DNA of 64,000 nucleotides from Adiantum capillus-veneris (GCA_014529385.2 CM043944.1:94200476-94264475), one strand, 5' to 3'; shown: positions 11,576 to 22,410, counted from the first letter of the stretch. The notes: generated by a model from the letters alone, not told the origin. Program-made: numbers and translations.

Positions 11576-14500
11576 CTGTCAAGACAAGAAGTTTACAATT
11601 TCAGACTTCCGTGGAGATGTTATATGGACTACAATTTCAGACTTCCCTGGAGATGTTATACCACAAAGGAGGTTCTTGACATTCCCCCGTTTACATTGTC
11701 ACATATAGGAAAATGGACTCTTTCTCACTATATTTTGTACATTGCTTAACATCATGACCAGCATCGAAGAGGGAGGCATCACATAGCAAACTAGCTGGTG
11801 TGGTTGGGGGTCGGGTGGGACTAGCGGTCTTTGTCCCCCAACCGCTGTCCCCCAACCGCACCTAGCTCCCCCACAGACACTTGTGATGTGGTGGTGAGTC
11901 ACAATGTGTGAGACTAATTCAAGGAAGTGGTCCAAAATTTCCTGTGATATATAGGTGAAGTTGGGGGCAGTGGTCTTGTGGACCCGGGCAATCCCTTGCC
12001 ACCAATTTCACCCAGCTAGATATGCAGTTTCCTCCCTCTTATCCACAATGTGGGAATTATATTGCAGAAATTCCTGTGAATGTTTTTCCAGTTACAAACT
12101 TTACTCACTTACCAGGTGCCATATATCCAAATGTGCCTTTCATGTTGTCAGTAAAGATAGACGATGCTGTTGTAGCCCCCATTACTTTGGCAAGACCGAA
12201 GTCTGTTATGCGAACCTCCATGTTTTCATCAAAGAGTATGTTTTGAGGCTTGAGATCACAATGAATCATAGGGGCTGGGCAGTCGTTGTGCAGGTAATCC
12301 AGCCCGTCTGCAACGTCTACTGCCACTCGCAGGCGATCCTTCCATGACAGTCCTTCCTCATGCCCATGTAAATGGTCGTATAGACTTCCATTCGGCATGT
12401 ACTGGAGAATCAAAATATTGGCATCCAGCTGATTGGACACATAACCTAGAATTCTGATCAAGTGTCGATGCCTGATCAGTCCGACAGATTGTAGCTCCCC
12501 AATGAATGAATGGATTGAGCTGGTTTCAAATTTGCAAAAGAAAGATTGATTAGTTAATGAGATGTCAATTGTGAAGGTAGCTCTGTGTGCTTGGTAGTAC
12601 TTTCTGGGCAGTCCCTTACTGTATATCTAAATTATATCATACCTCATGCAGAGTTTAGGCAGTCTCCCTAGTGAGGGGGGGTCCCGACCACCTATCTAAG
12701 ATTTACAGGCCAGGTTAACTTTTAATTCAGATTATAATCTCGACAGGGTGAACCATGACAACATGAGTTGTTGCTAGGGAGGGACCGCATACCTACCTAG
12801 GTGCAGTTGGGGTAGGGGATTGCTGGCCCAAGGTGGGAGGCCAAGCTTAAAAGGCATGGCAGAAATAGGCATTGCTCAAGTGATGACGGAGAGTACTCAT
12901 TTTCTTAAAAAGAAAAATCAAGCATCGCTTGAGCCACACCTTCAACGAAACGAAACAAAAAAATTTCTATGCAAGCCCAACCAACCTGCTATCCAGATTG
13001 AATCTTTTGAATGCCAATAACTTTCCATCCTTCACGGTGCCTTTGTATACGGTTCCTGTAACTCCGACACCGAGAACATTATCCACGTGGAAGTTTCTGG
13101 TTGCTTCCTGGATATCATCCAGTGTAAGTCTTAGATATGGATCAAAATCCCAACTGGATCTTCCCCTTTTTGTTTTCCGGCTACGAAGACGCATCACAGT
13201 GAAACCAATAATGGCAAGCAAAACAAAGACTCCCAATATGATGATGACAATCTCCCATTTTGTGAATCGATGATTGCTATGTCCTGTGCTGGTGGGGCAA
13301 GTTTTATTGACAACACCTCCACAGAGCAATAGATCACCCAGGAAAGATCTCTTTGTCAGATTGCTGAAGACACCACCTTTGGGAATCACACCTTGTAGTT
13401 GGCTGTTGTAAGAAAGGTTAAGAAACTGCAAACCTTTTAACTTTGCCAAAGCAGAAGGAATTGTTCCTGACAAAGCATTGTCAGATAAATCTAACCGCTG
13501 CAAGGACTGGAGATTGCCCAATTCTTGTGGTATGCTTCCATTGATGGAGTTATGGGATATGTCAAGATCCGTTAAACTAAGCAGTGCTGATTTTCCAAAT
13601 GCAAGGGGGATGGATCCAACTAACGTGTTTTGAGACAAATTGAGGAAGTGAAGGTCCAGACAACTTGAGAGATCAGATGGTATCAAACCTGAGAGTTGGT
13701 TGTAGGAGAGATCCAAATTTTGAAGGAAAGTCATCTGTTGAAACTCTGTATTGGGTATGGGACCAGATAAGTTATTATGTGCAAGGTTGAATGAGCCACA
13801 CTGAGCAAGACCTGCTATTACCAAATTAGGGATTTGACCACTCAGCATATTGTTGCGAAGGGAAATTACTTGGAGGCTGGAACAATTAGACAGCCCCAAT
13901 GGTAAGGTTCCTGTGATCTTGTTGCTGGATGCATCAAAGCTTCCCAATTTCTTTAGAAAGCCAATCGAGGAGGAGATAGGACCTATGAAATTATTGTCAT
14001 GTAAGGAGAGGCCCATCAAGCTGGTGCAGTTGAAGAGCTGGTTTGGGAAGTTTCCTCTTAAGGAGTTGTGCTCCAAGGTAAGAACTTGGATGGAAGCAAG
14101 CATACCCAGCTCTTCTGGAAGGCTTCCTGCAAACTGATTGTTGTTAAGGAATGCTTTTTGCAAGGAGGTGAGGTTCCTGATTTGATAGGGGATACTGCCA
14201 CTCATTGAATTGAACTGGAGGTCTAGTTGGCTGATGAACTGGGCCTGGAATAAAGCTTGGGGAATGGTTCCTGGACATAATTGCGAGTTAAGTAGTAAGT
14301 TTTCTATCTGCAACATGATGTTAAGCTGCACACAAGAAGATTTAGAAATTTTCTAATGTAGGAAAACAGAGTCTTTTTCAGTGATTTTCATACAATGCAT
14401 AACATAATGAGCTTCTGCTCGAGAGGCACCGCATACCTAGCTAGGTACGATTGGGGGCGGGGGACCATAGCCCCCCCCCCCACCGGGCCGGCGGTCCCCT

Positions 14501-16996
14501 ACCCTCAATCGTACCTAGCTGGGTATGCGGTGCCTCCCTCACAGAAGCTCATGATGTTGAGGTAAGTCACAATGTGGGAATTATTCTGAGAATTTGTCCA
14601 AAACTTCTTGTGCGCGCATGTACACACTCCTTCCTGCTGAAATAATTGACTGACAACCTCAACCCATAACTTCTTTTACTCTTTTAATGTCCAAAATTTA
14701 ACTTGTTAAAGTCTTTATAGCTATATAGTACGATTTAGATATCCCAACGTTGATGTCATACTACCCTTAGCCTATCCTAATATGGCATGTCCATTTCCAT
14801 GACTTCAAAATCATTGCTTCCCATTTCAAAGTTTTTGTCACTATGCACAATATGCTTGCAGTACTTTTCAATGCTGAACATCCATTGACATCTCTTTTTA
14901 TTTTCATCGTATTGAGAATGAAGCTACTAATCAACACTCACATTAATGATCTTTTGACATGTTTCCATATGGGCGTTTTACATAGATTTTTCCCTTTGGA
15001 GGTCAACACCGTGAGTTCCTGCTGGAGAGTGCCTCTCCGGGCGATCATAGATTTCGAGCACTAGTGCCTACATGGCACTAGCGAGCACCCTTCAAAAACT
15101 TTGATAAAAAATATCAAAGGGCATTCAGCTGTGCCATGTTGCACGTCTGAGCGCTCGAAATTTACCCGGATGGGGCACCGTATACCTAGCTAGCTGCAGT
15201 AACTGGAGGCATTGGGCTTCAACTGCCCACCTCTGGGCAAGCTTGTGCCCAAGGGCAGCTGGCTATTTACTATGCGGTGCCTCCAAATTGTAATATGCGG
15301 TCGCTCCCTAATTGTAGTGACATGAAACAATCCATAATGTGGGAACCATGATCAGAAATAGGTTAAAACATCTTGTGACTCACAAAAATACCTGAGATGT
15401 TGTAGTTGAAGCCCATTAGCAGGTAATCAAGGTGGGAACAATTTCCCAAGGATTGCGGAATGGTGCCCATAAGCATATTGAATTCCATGTTAAGAAATGT
15501 GAGATTGGGAAGCTTTAACCCAAGATCGTCTGGCATGCGCCCGGTGATGTACATTAGGCTGATGTCTAGAGTGGATAAAGCAGTGCAATTTACCAGGATG
15601 TTGAAGATCTCACCACTAAAATTGTTAAGTCCGATGGACAAGTAAGTTACCTGTGAGAGCAATCCCATCTCTTGAGGAATATTGCCACTCAAATTGTTCT
15701 GAAACAAAGAAATGAAATTGAGATTGGGACATCCCAGGCCTATTGAAGATGGTATCTGGCCAGAGAAGTTGTTGCCAGGGAGGCTTAGGAATGTGAGCAA
15801 CGAGCAATTGCCTATCGATTCAGGGATGCGACCAGTGAGAGAGTTTATGCCTGCATCGAGGCTGTGCAGAGAGGACGTCAGGTTTCCGAGGCCGGACGGG
15901 AAGAAGGAGCCCACGAAATGGTTGTGGGAGATATTCAAGAGTTGCAGAGTGGGACATACTGACAGCTGATCGGAGGGAAAAAGGCCAGAGAACGAGTTTT
16001 CGGCCACACTAAGGCTGAGCAGGTTTGGGAAGCAAGAAGGGGGGAGGGAGAGGGAGCCATGGAAGCTGTTGTGGGCAAGGGAGAGGTGCTGAAGGTTTTG
16101 GAAATTGGAGAAGTTGGAGAGGGAGGTGAAGGTGCCAGAGAGGAAGTTGGAGCTGACGTCGAGGGAAGTGAGGATGGGGAGGCGCGAGAGGTGAGGGGTG
16201 AGGGAGCCGTTCAAGGATTGGTTGTGGAGATCGATGGAGAGGCTGCTGATGAGGTCAGGGCTGTTGGGGGAGAGGGAGGTGCAGAGGATACCGGTCCAAT
16301 TGGAGGAGGAGCAGGGGTTGGAGGAGAGGTTGGAGGTGTCCCAAGAGGCCAAGGCCTGCATATTTTGTACATATATATAAACATAAACATCTTCTCATCT
16401 TAGGAAAATGGACTCTTTTCTTATATTTGTCCTTCAATATAGTAATTCCTAACATCAAGAGCTTCGGCCTGCCACCAAGAGGCAGAGGCGCTCAGACAAG
16501 AAGATTTAGAAATTTTCTCATGTAGAAAAACAGAGTTTTTTTCAAATTGTTTCATACAATGCATAACATCATGAGCTTCTGCTCGAGAGGCACCGCATAC
16601 CTAGCTAGGTATGCGGCACCTCCCTCACAGAAGCTCATGATGTTGAGGTAAGTCGCAATGTGGGAATTATTGTGAGAATTTATCCAAACTTCTTGCGCGA
16701 TCATGATGTTGTGGCAACTCATACTGTCGGAAATGATTATTGTGGGATTAAGTACTAAAACTTACAGCTAGAGGGTCGCTGGTAATGCCTTGCTTGAAGG
16801 CGTGCAGCACTTCCAGCAGCACTTGTCTTGACACTGTGAGAGTAGTAGTAGTAGTTGCGGCCTCAATAGCTGCAGTTGGAGAGGCGATGATTATATTGAG
16901 CATGATGATTAGCAAGGTAAATGTTTGCATGGTCTCAGCTAGTTGCAATGGCGTTGCACTACACTGCTGTACCCTGCTGCGCTTGTGAGTCCTCAT
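11137..16996 (-). CDS. LRR receptor-like kinase gene, non-RD type (five exons, one frameshift)
   Basis: Five exons, joined by GT-AG introns that keep frame, give about 1,130 codons. They encode a signal peptide, an LRR N-cap, about 24 leucine-rich repeats, one membrane span and a Ser/Thr kinase. The kinase has the glycine loop GVGVTG, the lysine in LLAFKRF, HCDLKPQN in the catalytic loop, DFGLAK and GTFGYMAPE. Cysteine in place of arginine before the catalytic Asp marks it as non-RD, as in LRR-XII immune receptors (FLS2/EFR/Xa21 group). A role as a plasma-membrane pattern receptor is inference. Splicing is predicted as 16766..16996, 15384..16355, 12986..14325, 12113..12519 and 11137..11575. 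A single missing nucleotide near 11290 shifts the last exon. Past it the alternative frame runs through conserved sequence to the stop at 11137-11139. It is either a young pseudogene or a sequence error. Confidence 0.85.
11697..11948. mobile_element. Foldback element copy 2, intron 4 of the receptor kinase
   Basis: It has the flank TATAGGAAAATGGACTC, then AACATCATGACCAGC, and a palindromic core with GGTTGGGGG...CCCCCAACC. The right flank is GAGTCACAATGTGTGAG, ending near TCCTGTGATA. It is more diverged than copies 1 and 4. Confidence 0.65.
11955..12085. mobile_element. Foldback element copy 3 (half), intron 4, next to the exon 4 donor
   Basis: It contains CACCCAGCTAGATATGCAG, the CCTCCCTC block and the conserved right flank CACAATGTGGGAATTAT. 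It lies within 30 nt of the 5' splice site of exon 4. Confidence 0.6.
12113..12519 (-). CDS. Receptor kinase exon 4: kinase core
   Basis: From the acceptor AAACCAG the frame reads SIHSFIGELQSVGLIRHRHL, then LILQYMPNGSLYDHLHG, DVADGLDYLHNDC, IHCDLKPQNILFDE and ITDFGLAKVMG. It ends at GTFGYMAP with the donor GTAAGTGAG. Catalytic Asp, DFG and Lys-Pro-Gln-Asn are all present. The HCD (not HRD) loop identifies it as non-RD. Confidence 0.9.
12757..12840. mobile_element. Foldback element copy 4 (core fragment), intron 3
   Basis: ACAACATGAGTTGTTGCTAG and CCGCATACCTACCTAGGT match the core arm of the family, followed by the GGGG loop. The rest of intron 3 (12520-12985) is not recognised. Confidence 0.55.
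12986..14325 (-). CDS. Receptor kinase exon 3: LRR 13-24, membrane span, kinase N-lobe
   Basis: The acceptor is TTCTTGTGTGCAG, phase 0 in. About twelve more repeats follow, for example SLTDLDISHNSINGSIP. After the LRR come a juxtamembrane segment with a Cys pair (LLLCGG...KTC), a hydrophobic span WEIVIIILGVFVLLAIIGF, and basic residues. The kinase start is LTLDDIQEATRNF, with the glycine-rich loop and the ATP-binding Lys. The donor GTTGG is at 12985, phase 2. Confidence 0.88.
14331..14612. mobile_element. Foldback element copy 5, intron 2, at the exon 3 acceptor
   Basis: A full copy, from CACAAGAAGATTTAGAAATT to CAAAACTTCTTGTG. Its arms contain CCGCATACCTAGCTAGGT and the complement. Its outer end overlaps the polypyrimidine tract of the exon 3 acceptor (CTTCTTGTGTGCAG on the minus strand). 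Confidence 0.8.
14613..15035. other. Intron 2 unassigned DNA
   Basis: Unique-looking AT-rich intron sequence. I looked for a missing LRR exon on the minus strand and saw none. Confidence 0.5.
15036..15170. repeat. Small foldback element, 135 bp, intron 2
   Basis: It starts TCCGGGCGATCATAGATTTC and ends TCGAAATTTACCCGGA. The reverse complement of the right part aligns with the left part, including GTGCC...CATGGCAC. It is a different family from the larger foldback repeats and is nested between parts of one of them. Confidence 0.65.
15171..15383. mobile_element. Foldback element copy 6, intron 2, at the exon 2 donor
   Basis: It holds GGGGCACCGTATACCTAGC, TATGCGGTGCCTCC, the flank CCATAATGTGGGAACCATG and the end AAAACATCTTGTG. 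On the minus strand the element end (CACAAGATG) starts 6 nt after the exon 2/intron 2 junction. Confidence 0.7.
15384..16355 (-). CDS. Receptor kinase exon 2: LRR repeats 1 to about 12
   Basis: 972 nt, 324 codons, phase 0 at both ends. It starts ALASWDTSNLSSNPC with the cap motif NWTGILC, then a series of 24-residue repeats of the LxxLxLxxNxLxGxIP type. The acceptor is ATATGCAG. I prefer the donor GTGAGT at 15383, because the nearer GTATTT would give a phase that hits stops in exon 3. The repeat at the exon boundary is slightly short (about 21 residues), which is within the family's range. Confidence 0.85.
16356..16765 (-). mobile_element. Foldback copies 7 (outer) and 8 (nested), forming intron 1
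   Basis: Copy 8 (16494-16697) is a young version lacking the loop, so its centre is ACCTAGCTAGGT. It sits inside an older copy 7. The first ~50 nt of intron 1 on the minus strand (GTAAGTTTTAG...CCCACAATAATCAT...) align with the element's terminal sequence (GAAGTTTTGGAC...CACAATAATTCCCAC). The distal part (AGAGTCCATTTTCCTA) matches the other end as seen in copy 2. Intron 1 therefore appears nearly coextensive with an old element copy. Confidence 0.65.
16766..16996 (-). CDS. Receptor kinase exon 1: signal peptide and LRR N-cap start
   Basis: The first Met is at 16996. An internal Met at 16930 (MQTFTLLIIMLNIIIASPTA) begins directly at a hydrophobic signal sequence and is the more likely start. 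The exon ends in VLHAFKQGITSDPLA, the first half of an LRRNT_2 cap. The donor GTAAG lies at 16765-16761, phase 0. Confidence 0.8.
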
Positions 16997-17164
16997 GTTA
17001 ATTGTTCAGCGCTCATTAATCTCCCTTCCTTTTGCAGACGTCTCGCGGCAACAAATACGTACCTATATAGGTATAAGACGCCCATCACTCAGCCTGATAG
17101 GATTTGACACTGTAGAGAGAGGTTCCGAGTCCAGCTATAGAGATAGAGTGTGTTTCTGGCACTT

Positions 17165-17167
<3 letters not shown>

Positions 17168-17197
<30 letters not shown>
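17168..17197. repeat. (GA)n microsatellite
   Basis: About 15 GA units just upstream of the MITE at 17206. Confidence 0.95.
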
Positions 17198-17203
<6 letters not shown>

Positions 17204-17205
17204 TT

Positions 17206-17621
17206 GGGAAAATTACCAAAATACCCCTCAAATTTCAAAAATTCCTAAAATACCCCAATATTTTGTCATAAATTCCTAAAATGCCCTTCAAATCTTTCGG
17301 AATTCCCAAACTACCCTTGGTTGTGAGAGTAAAAATCTCCAAAAATAAAAAAATTTGCAGCTTTATCTATCATACAATATGCTAAAACTAGAATTTGAGT
17401 TGGTTACGTGGGTTTTGGAGATGAATTGCTTCATTATTTTTGGACATAATTGTCTTTTTTTGGAAGGTAATTTGTGAAAAATTATATGCTAAGGACTCAA
17501 AAACGGATCTCAGTTTCCAAAAAGGAATAAAGATTACAAAATCTTGAACAATCCAACCAAAATAGATACAAGGCTATTTTGGGAATTTTTGAAATTAGAG
17601 GGGTATTTTAATAATCTTTCC
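17206..17621. mobile_element. MITE with ~40-bp terminal inverted repeats (Mutator-like)
   Basis: The left end reads GGGAAAATTACCAAAATACC and then CCTCAAATTTCAAAAATTCC. The right end, 17581-17621, is its inverse with a few mismatches. Such GGGAAAATTNCCAAAATACCCC ends are typical of plant MULE MITEs. A degenerate direct repeat of the AAATTCCTAAAATACCCC type follows the left end. No clear 9-bp duplication is seen, so it is old. No coding capacity. Confidence 0.75.
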
Positions 17622-17629
17622 TAGAAAAA

Positions 17630-18140
17630 TTTATTGTTATATACCACTTATAGCGCATTTGCACGGGGCAGCATTTACCCTTGCCCAGCTGAAAAGCACT
17701 CCTTTCACACGCGCTACCAGGGTTGGCAGTGTAGAACCTTGCTCGCCAATTTCCACTGCCAATTTTGGCAAAGTTGAGATTTCTATTTTCGTTTCAACCA
17801 GCGGCGCTTGCAAAAGCTAGTTGTGGCAGGTTTCAAAAGTTGGCTCCGCTTGCATTGGATGTTTCTGAAATAGTGTGGTGTGCAGTGAGCACACCCAACC
17901 ACAACCAGCGCATGAAGGCCAACCTTCTGCTTGTGGCAGCATTTGGTAGGGTGGGACCGGGTGGAAAGACTGGGGTAAAACCCCGCCGTGCCAATCCTAC
18001 CTTAGCTCAAGAAGAAGTTGGAAGAAGCAATAAATAGACCAGTGCTGCATAGACATACACATATGGACAGTTGTTCAGTTATATATACATACATTTAATC
18101 ACAATGATTGCTTTGCCATTTGCAGTACTATCTATCTACT
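17630..18140. other. Intergenic DNA without recognised gene
   Basis: Open frames here show no motif I recognise. Base composition is somewhat GC-richer than the flanks. Confidence 0.5.
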
Positions 18141-18144
18141 CTAC

Positions 18145-18387
<243 letters not shown>

Positions 18388-18557
18388 AATGAAATGAACT
18401 GTTATATTAACGTCTTAAAAAGGCCAAAATGACATATGAGACCAAAGTGTTACAATGTGGTGGATCTCATACAAAGTCAGAGTAGGAAAATGAAATGACA
18501 AAAGGATGAGATATAAATACTATGAAATCCTAAGCTGATAGGTGTGAAATAAGCAAC

Positions 18558-18558
<1 letters not shown>

Positions 18559-18619
<61 letters not shown>
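18559..18619. repeat. (GA)n microsatellite, ~30 units
   Basis: Uninterrupted AG/GA run. Confidence 0.95.
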
Positions 18620-18621
<2 letters not shown>

Positions 18622-18863
18622 TATTTTTTTCTAATGTATTTTTTGGCAAAGACTTCACCATGCCACTTCAGACACTCAGAAGGTGAATGGCAGAATACCA
18701 AACCTACAAAAGCTTTGTGCATCACTTCTCAAAGCAAAGGAGCGTCCGCATCTGATGCCAAGGGAGACTCCGCATGAGAAATTTGGACAGAGGTTATCCC
18801 TCTCACAAACCCATTCTTTTTTGGTCTTAATCATCTGAATACTGTCAACCACATTTCTTCCCT

Positions 18864-19620
18864 GTGGACTTAAACAAGGAAGGTGCTATGTATAGCTACT
18901 TTAGGAGTGCACGTGAAACCATAGATGCAGAAATCCAACACTGTGATTTAGGATATGTAATTGATGTATTGCAGGTTGCAGGAGCTGGGCTTGGAAAAGG
19001 GATGGGGAATACTGCAAACCACGTGCTGAAAATGATGCATCTCCTTCTTGATCTTTTGCAGGCTCTTGATCCTGACATCTTAGAGAACTTTTTGGGGAGG
19101 TTTCCCATGGTTTTCATTGTCGCTATAATGTCTCCCCATGGATATTTTGAGCAAGCTAATGTCTTAGGATTGCGCGACACAGGTGGCCAGGTAGATAGAT
19201 GACGTTACTATTGAAATTTAACATATGGCAGTGGTGAACCCTCTTACAACAATGCTCAAGACCATGCAAATTGTTTATATCTTGGACTTGAAAATGAAAT
19301 TGTGAGAAACATTAAGAAGTAGGGGCTACAGATAATCCCTCAAATCTTGGTGGTAGGCATTATCGGTCTGCCTTTCATCTTAGTTCTAAACCTCCTGAAT
19401 GGTTTGATCATTTTAACGAACTTACCTATCTTCTAAGGTGAATCGCCTGATACCTGAAGCCAGAGGGACAACTTGCAACCAGTGTATTGAGAAGATTAGT
19501 GGAACACATTACTCAAAATTTTTATGAGTTCCATTCAAAAGTGAGAAAGGCATTTTGCAACAATGGATTTCACGATTTGATGTATGGCCATACTTGGAGA
19601 CCTTTGTTGAGGTACTATGT
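18864..19620 (+). pseudogene. Sucrose synthase pseudogene fragment
   Basis: Sucrose synthase makes UDP-glucose and fructose from sucrose and UDP in the cytosol. 18990-19197 encodes [36 protein letters not shown] and DTGGQV, the end of the N-terminal region and the start of the GT-B domain. A stop follows at 19200. Further pieces in other frames are ALENE-like sequence near 19280, then PEARGTTCNQ near 19455 and [14 protein letters not shown] at 19560-19605. An unrelated stretch separates the pieces at about 19360-19440. Only about a third of the enzyme is represented and it is broken by stops and shifts. It lies between two copies of the GA-tailed repeat. Confidence 0.85.
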
Positions 19621-19679
19621 CTGCAAGATACCATTGCATGGTCATCAAATATTTTGCTTATAGTGGCTCATCTATTCAG

Positions 19680-19824
19680 CTCTATTATGGAAGCCAAATT
19701 TCAGGCAGGACATGTGGATGGTGGAGAACATGAGCCGAAGGCGTGAAGAGTGCCGAGACCCAAGAGCTTGGAGGGTCGATGGGAGGCGAACATGCAACCA
19801 AAGGCTTGGTGGAAGACAAACAAG

Positions 19825-19888
<64 letters not shown>
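19680..19888 (+). repeat. Dispersed repeat unit with (GT)n(GA)n tail, copy 2
   Basis: Direct repeat of 18145-18384 (shared CTATTATGGAAGCC, GCAGGACATGTGG, AGAGCTTGGAGGGTCGATGG), ending in a compound GT/GA run at 19825-19888. Confidence 0.7.
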
Positions 19889-19891
<3 letters not shown>

Positions 19892-20027
19892 ACATGATGA
19901 CGACTTGCAAACATAAGTTGCACCAGCTCGCCTGAAGTGGCAGTCGTATTGCAGTAGCTTTCATTGAGCTCTAGCTTGGTCGTGGGATGCGTACAACCTT
20001 ATACTCCAAAGTAGCAGACAGGGGAGG

Positions 20028-20028
<1 letters not shown>

Positions 20029-20074
<46 letters not shown>

Positions 20075-20127
20075 GAGGCTTCTGACGAAGAGGCCAAGAA
20101 AATAAATAAATAAATAAATAAATAAAA

Positions 20128-20176
<49 letters not shown>
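20029..20176. repeat. Compound microsatellite cluster
   Basis: (GA)n at 20031-20070, (AAAT)n at 20102-20127, (TA)n at 20128-20147 and (TG)n at 20147-20176. Confidence 0.95.
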
Positions 20177-20178
<2 letters not shown>

Positions 20179-20179
20179 G

Positions 20180-21225
20180 GTGTGTGAGCAAACCATAGTA
20201 AAAATTGGTGAAATATGTGAGAATTTAGGTCAAAAATCTTGCAATCAAAATTTATGTAAGTATTTCCGGTTTGCTTGTCTGCGAGGAGGAGACTTTCCCA
20301 AACAATGCTTCACCTTATATAATTATAGTTAAACTCAACCTAATGATTTTATCACTTTATTATTGTTTTAGAAAGTCATCGTGATCCTTTCCCTTGTTCT
20401 ATAAGGCTCTGTATGTTAAGGTCTTCTAGCTTGCTTTTAAATGACAACAGGTAGTACCAACGTGTTCATTAATTGGTATCTATGAAGATACCCCTTTAAT
20501 TTGAGAATTCGAAGGAAAACTAAACCTAAATAATTTAGCTTGAATAGGAAAGTGCGTTTGGGGGGGGTCCCCCAAGAGAAGACCAACACGTCGAGTTGGA
20601 GGTGAGAGCTATTTTTTTTTTTGTGGTGAGGATCACAACATTGGAACAAAGCCCAGTCGACCAAGATGACTAATGTGGACGATCCATGGCTGCTCTCTGT
20701 CTCTCTCTCTGTTGTTGTTAGAAAAAAACTGGTATGATTTTGAAATACAAGTGTTAGTGTGATTACCGGCAAAAGCTTCACATTTTGACCTGAAAGTCGC
20801 GACAATTTCAAGTTTGCCCTTATTTTTGCCAGTGAGTCTATGACTAAGACTAAGAGTAAGTCATAGTGGCAATGACAATGACAATGAAGTTGTAGTGTGC
20901 TATAGCAGCGGTTGTCGTCAGTCCTGGTCCTGATTGAGTAGCAATGGCCCATCATTGTCTGCAAGCGCACGCAGGAAGCTCTCTCTTTAGGAGAATTTTT
21001 TTTCTCCATACATACAAAATTCCTTTCCTTGATTTTGTCAAGACGAAATTTCAAGAAATTGCACTATTTTGTCTGTTTTGAGGTGCAATTTCTCCTTTTC
21101 GCCTTCCCTCGACCACCATTTTTGAAACTGAAAACGACACGGTATTAAGGTGACTAGACCTTGTGATTTTTTGGGTTGTTCAATATAATTCACTCACAAT
21201 TGTGAGTTTTGCAAAAAACAAAAAG
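20180..21225. other. Intergenic DNA, no gene recognised
   Basis: The 205-codon open frame on the minus strand (20437-21054) has no family motif and spans low-complexity stretches. I do not call it. Confidence 0.5.
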
Positions 21226-21539
21226 ATGACACTCTCTCTCTCTCTCTCTCTCTCATCTCATTTGAACAGGAACCCCGGGGGATGCCATTGTGGAATTAAA
21301 TGGAAAAAGGATGGAAGGTGACACGTGCAGGGGGGAGAGAGAGAGAGAGAGAGAGAGAGCGTAATATTTTTTGTCCTCCTCTTATGTGAGGGCCAGATCG
21401 TGTGTGTGTGTGTGTGTGTGTGTGTGGGGGTTTGGGCTTGAGCCAGTTGCATGTGAGGAGGGGAGCTTCTTGTCGCAGAAACGTCTTCCATGAGGTATGA
21501 GGCCAACGCGGATGGGCGATGGACGCAAGCAATACAAAA

Positions 21540-21571
<32 letters not shown>

Positions 21572-21580
21572 CTCTACGTA
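21226..21580. repeat. Microsatellite cluster (CT, GA, GT, CT)
   Basis: CT at about 21233-21254, GA at 21333-21360, GT at 21399-21425 and interrupted CT at 21541-21575. Confidence 0.93.
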
Positions 21581-21744
21581 ACGGAATGTCATGGGAGTCC
21601 GGACTAGCATGTGCTGAGAGCGGGAGCCTGTAGTTGTGTGTTCGGATGAAACCATGGCACAATGGCAAGGGGGTACAAAATGGGCATAGGAGGCAGGATA
21701 GACACTGGACACATGTCATGGGCCAAGGCATAAACGGAATGTGT

Positions 21745-21820
21745 TCCTTCTTATGTGGGCTGCTAGCAAAGCAGGACTTGCACGGTGCCTTGCATCCCTT
21801 TAAAAGCCCACATAAGAAGG
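21745..21820. repeat. Hairpin with 16-bp perfect arms
   Basis: CCTTCTTATGTGGGCT and its reverse complement AGCCCACATAAGAAGG, with a 44-nt loop. It is not a terminator or tRNA. Confidence 0.8.
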
Positions 21821-22278
21821 CTTGTAAAGCGCAGCGCTGGATACCTAGGTAGATGGAGGGCAAAGGCTCTTTGTAGGCCACACAGAAACCGCCAGACAGG
21901 CGACACTGGGATGCAGTGATGTGGGGGCACAAGCCTATGATGCTCGTGACTAGTGCGATGTAGTGATGCCGGAGTAGGAGCCTTGAGACGTTTGTGTGAA
22001 TCTGACAATGCCCGTGGGAGCGCATGTGAACACACTGCAATCGAAAGATTTGTTGGGGCTTCAGAAACCCAAGACCAAGGAATCAGAAAAGATTCGTGCT
22101 AATAGATGAGAGTAGAGCGATTACTAATAGAATGGGGAAAGTTGAATTCATACAGCTTTTTGGCTAGAAAAGAGATAAAAAGTAAAAAAACACTCACTTT
22201 ATTTATCTTATGCTTTTTTCTTTTCACCAATGAGTGACTTGAACCGTTATTATAACGAGTGATTAATACATTGATCCC

Positions 22279-22282
<4 letters not shown>

Positions 22283-22365
<83 letters not shown>

Positions 22366-22368
22366 GCG

Positions 22369-22410
<42 letters not shown>
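22283..22410. repeat. (CT)n(GT)n...(GA)n compound microsatellite
   Basis: The CT run, then a GT run of about 24 units, a short unique GCAGTGCGCAC, then GA. The CT and GA arms are self-complementary, so the tract can fold. Confidence 0.95.

Noticed and set aside
14613-15035. Missing LRR exon between exons 2 and 3
   Set aside because: The minus strand shows no LRR motif; the GTGAGT donor of exon 2 joins in frame with exon 3, so none is needed.
20437-21054. 205-codon open frame on the minus strand
   Set aside because: No family motif, low-complexity Ser/Leu-rich parts, overlaps simple repeats.
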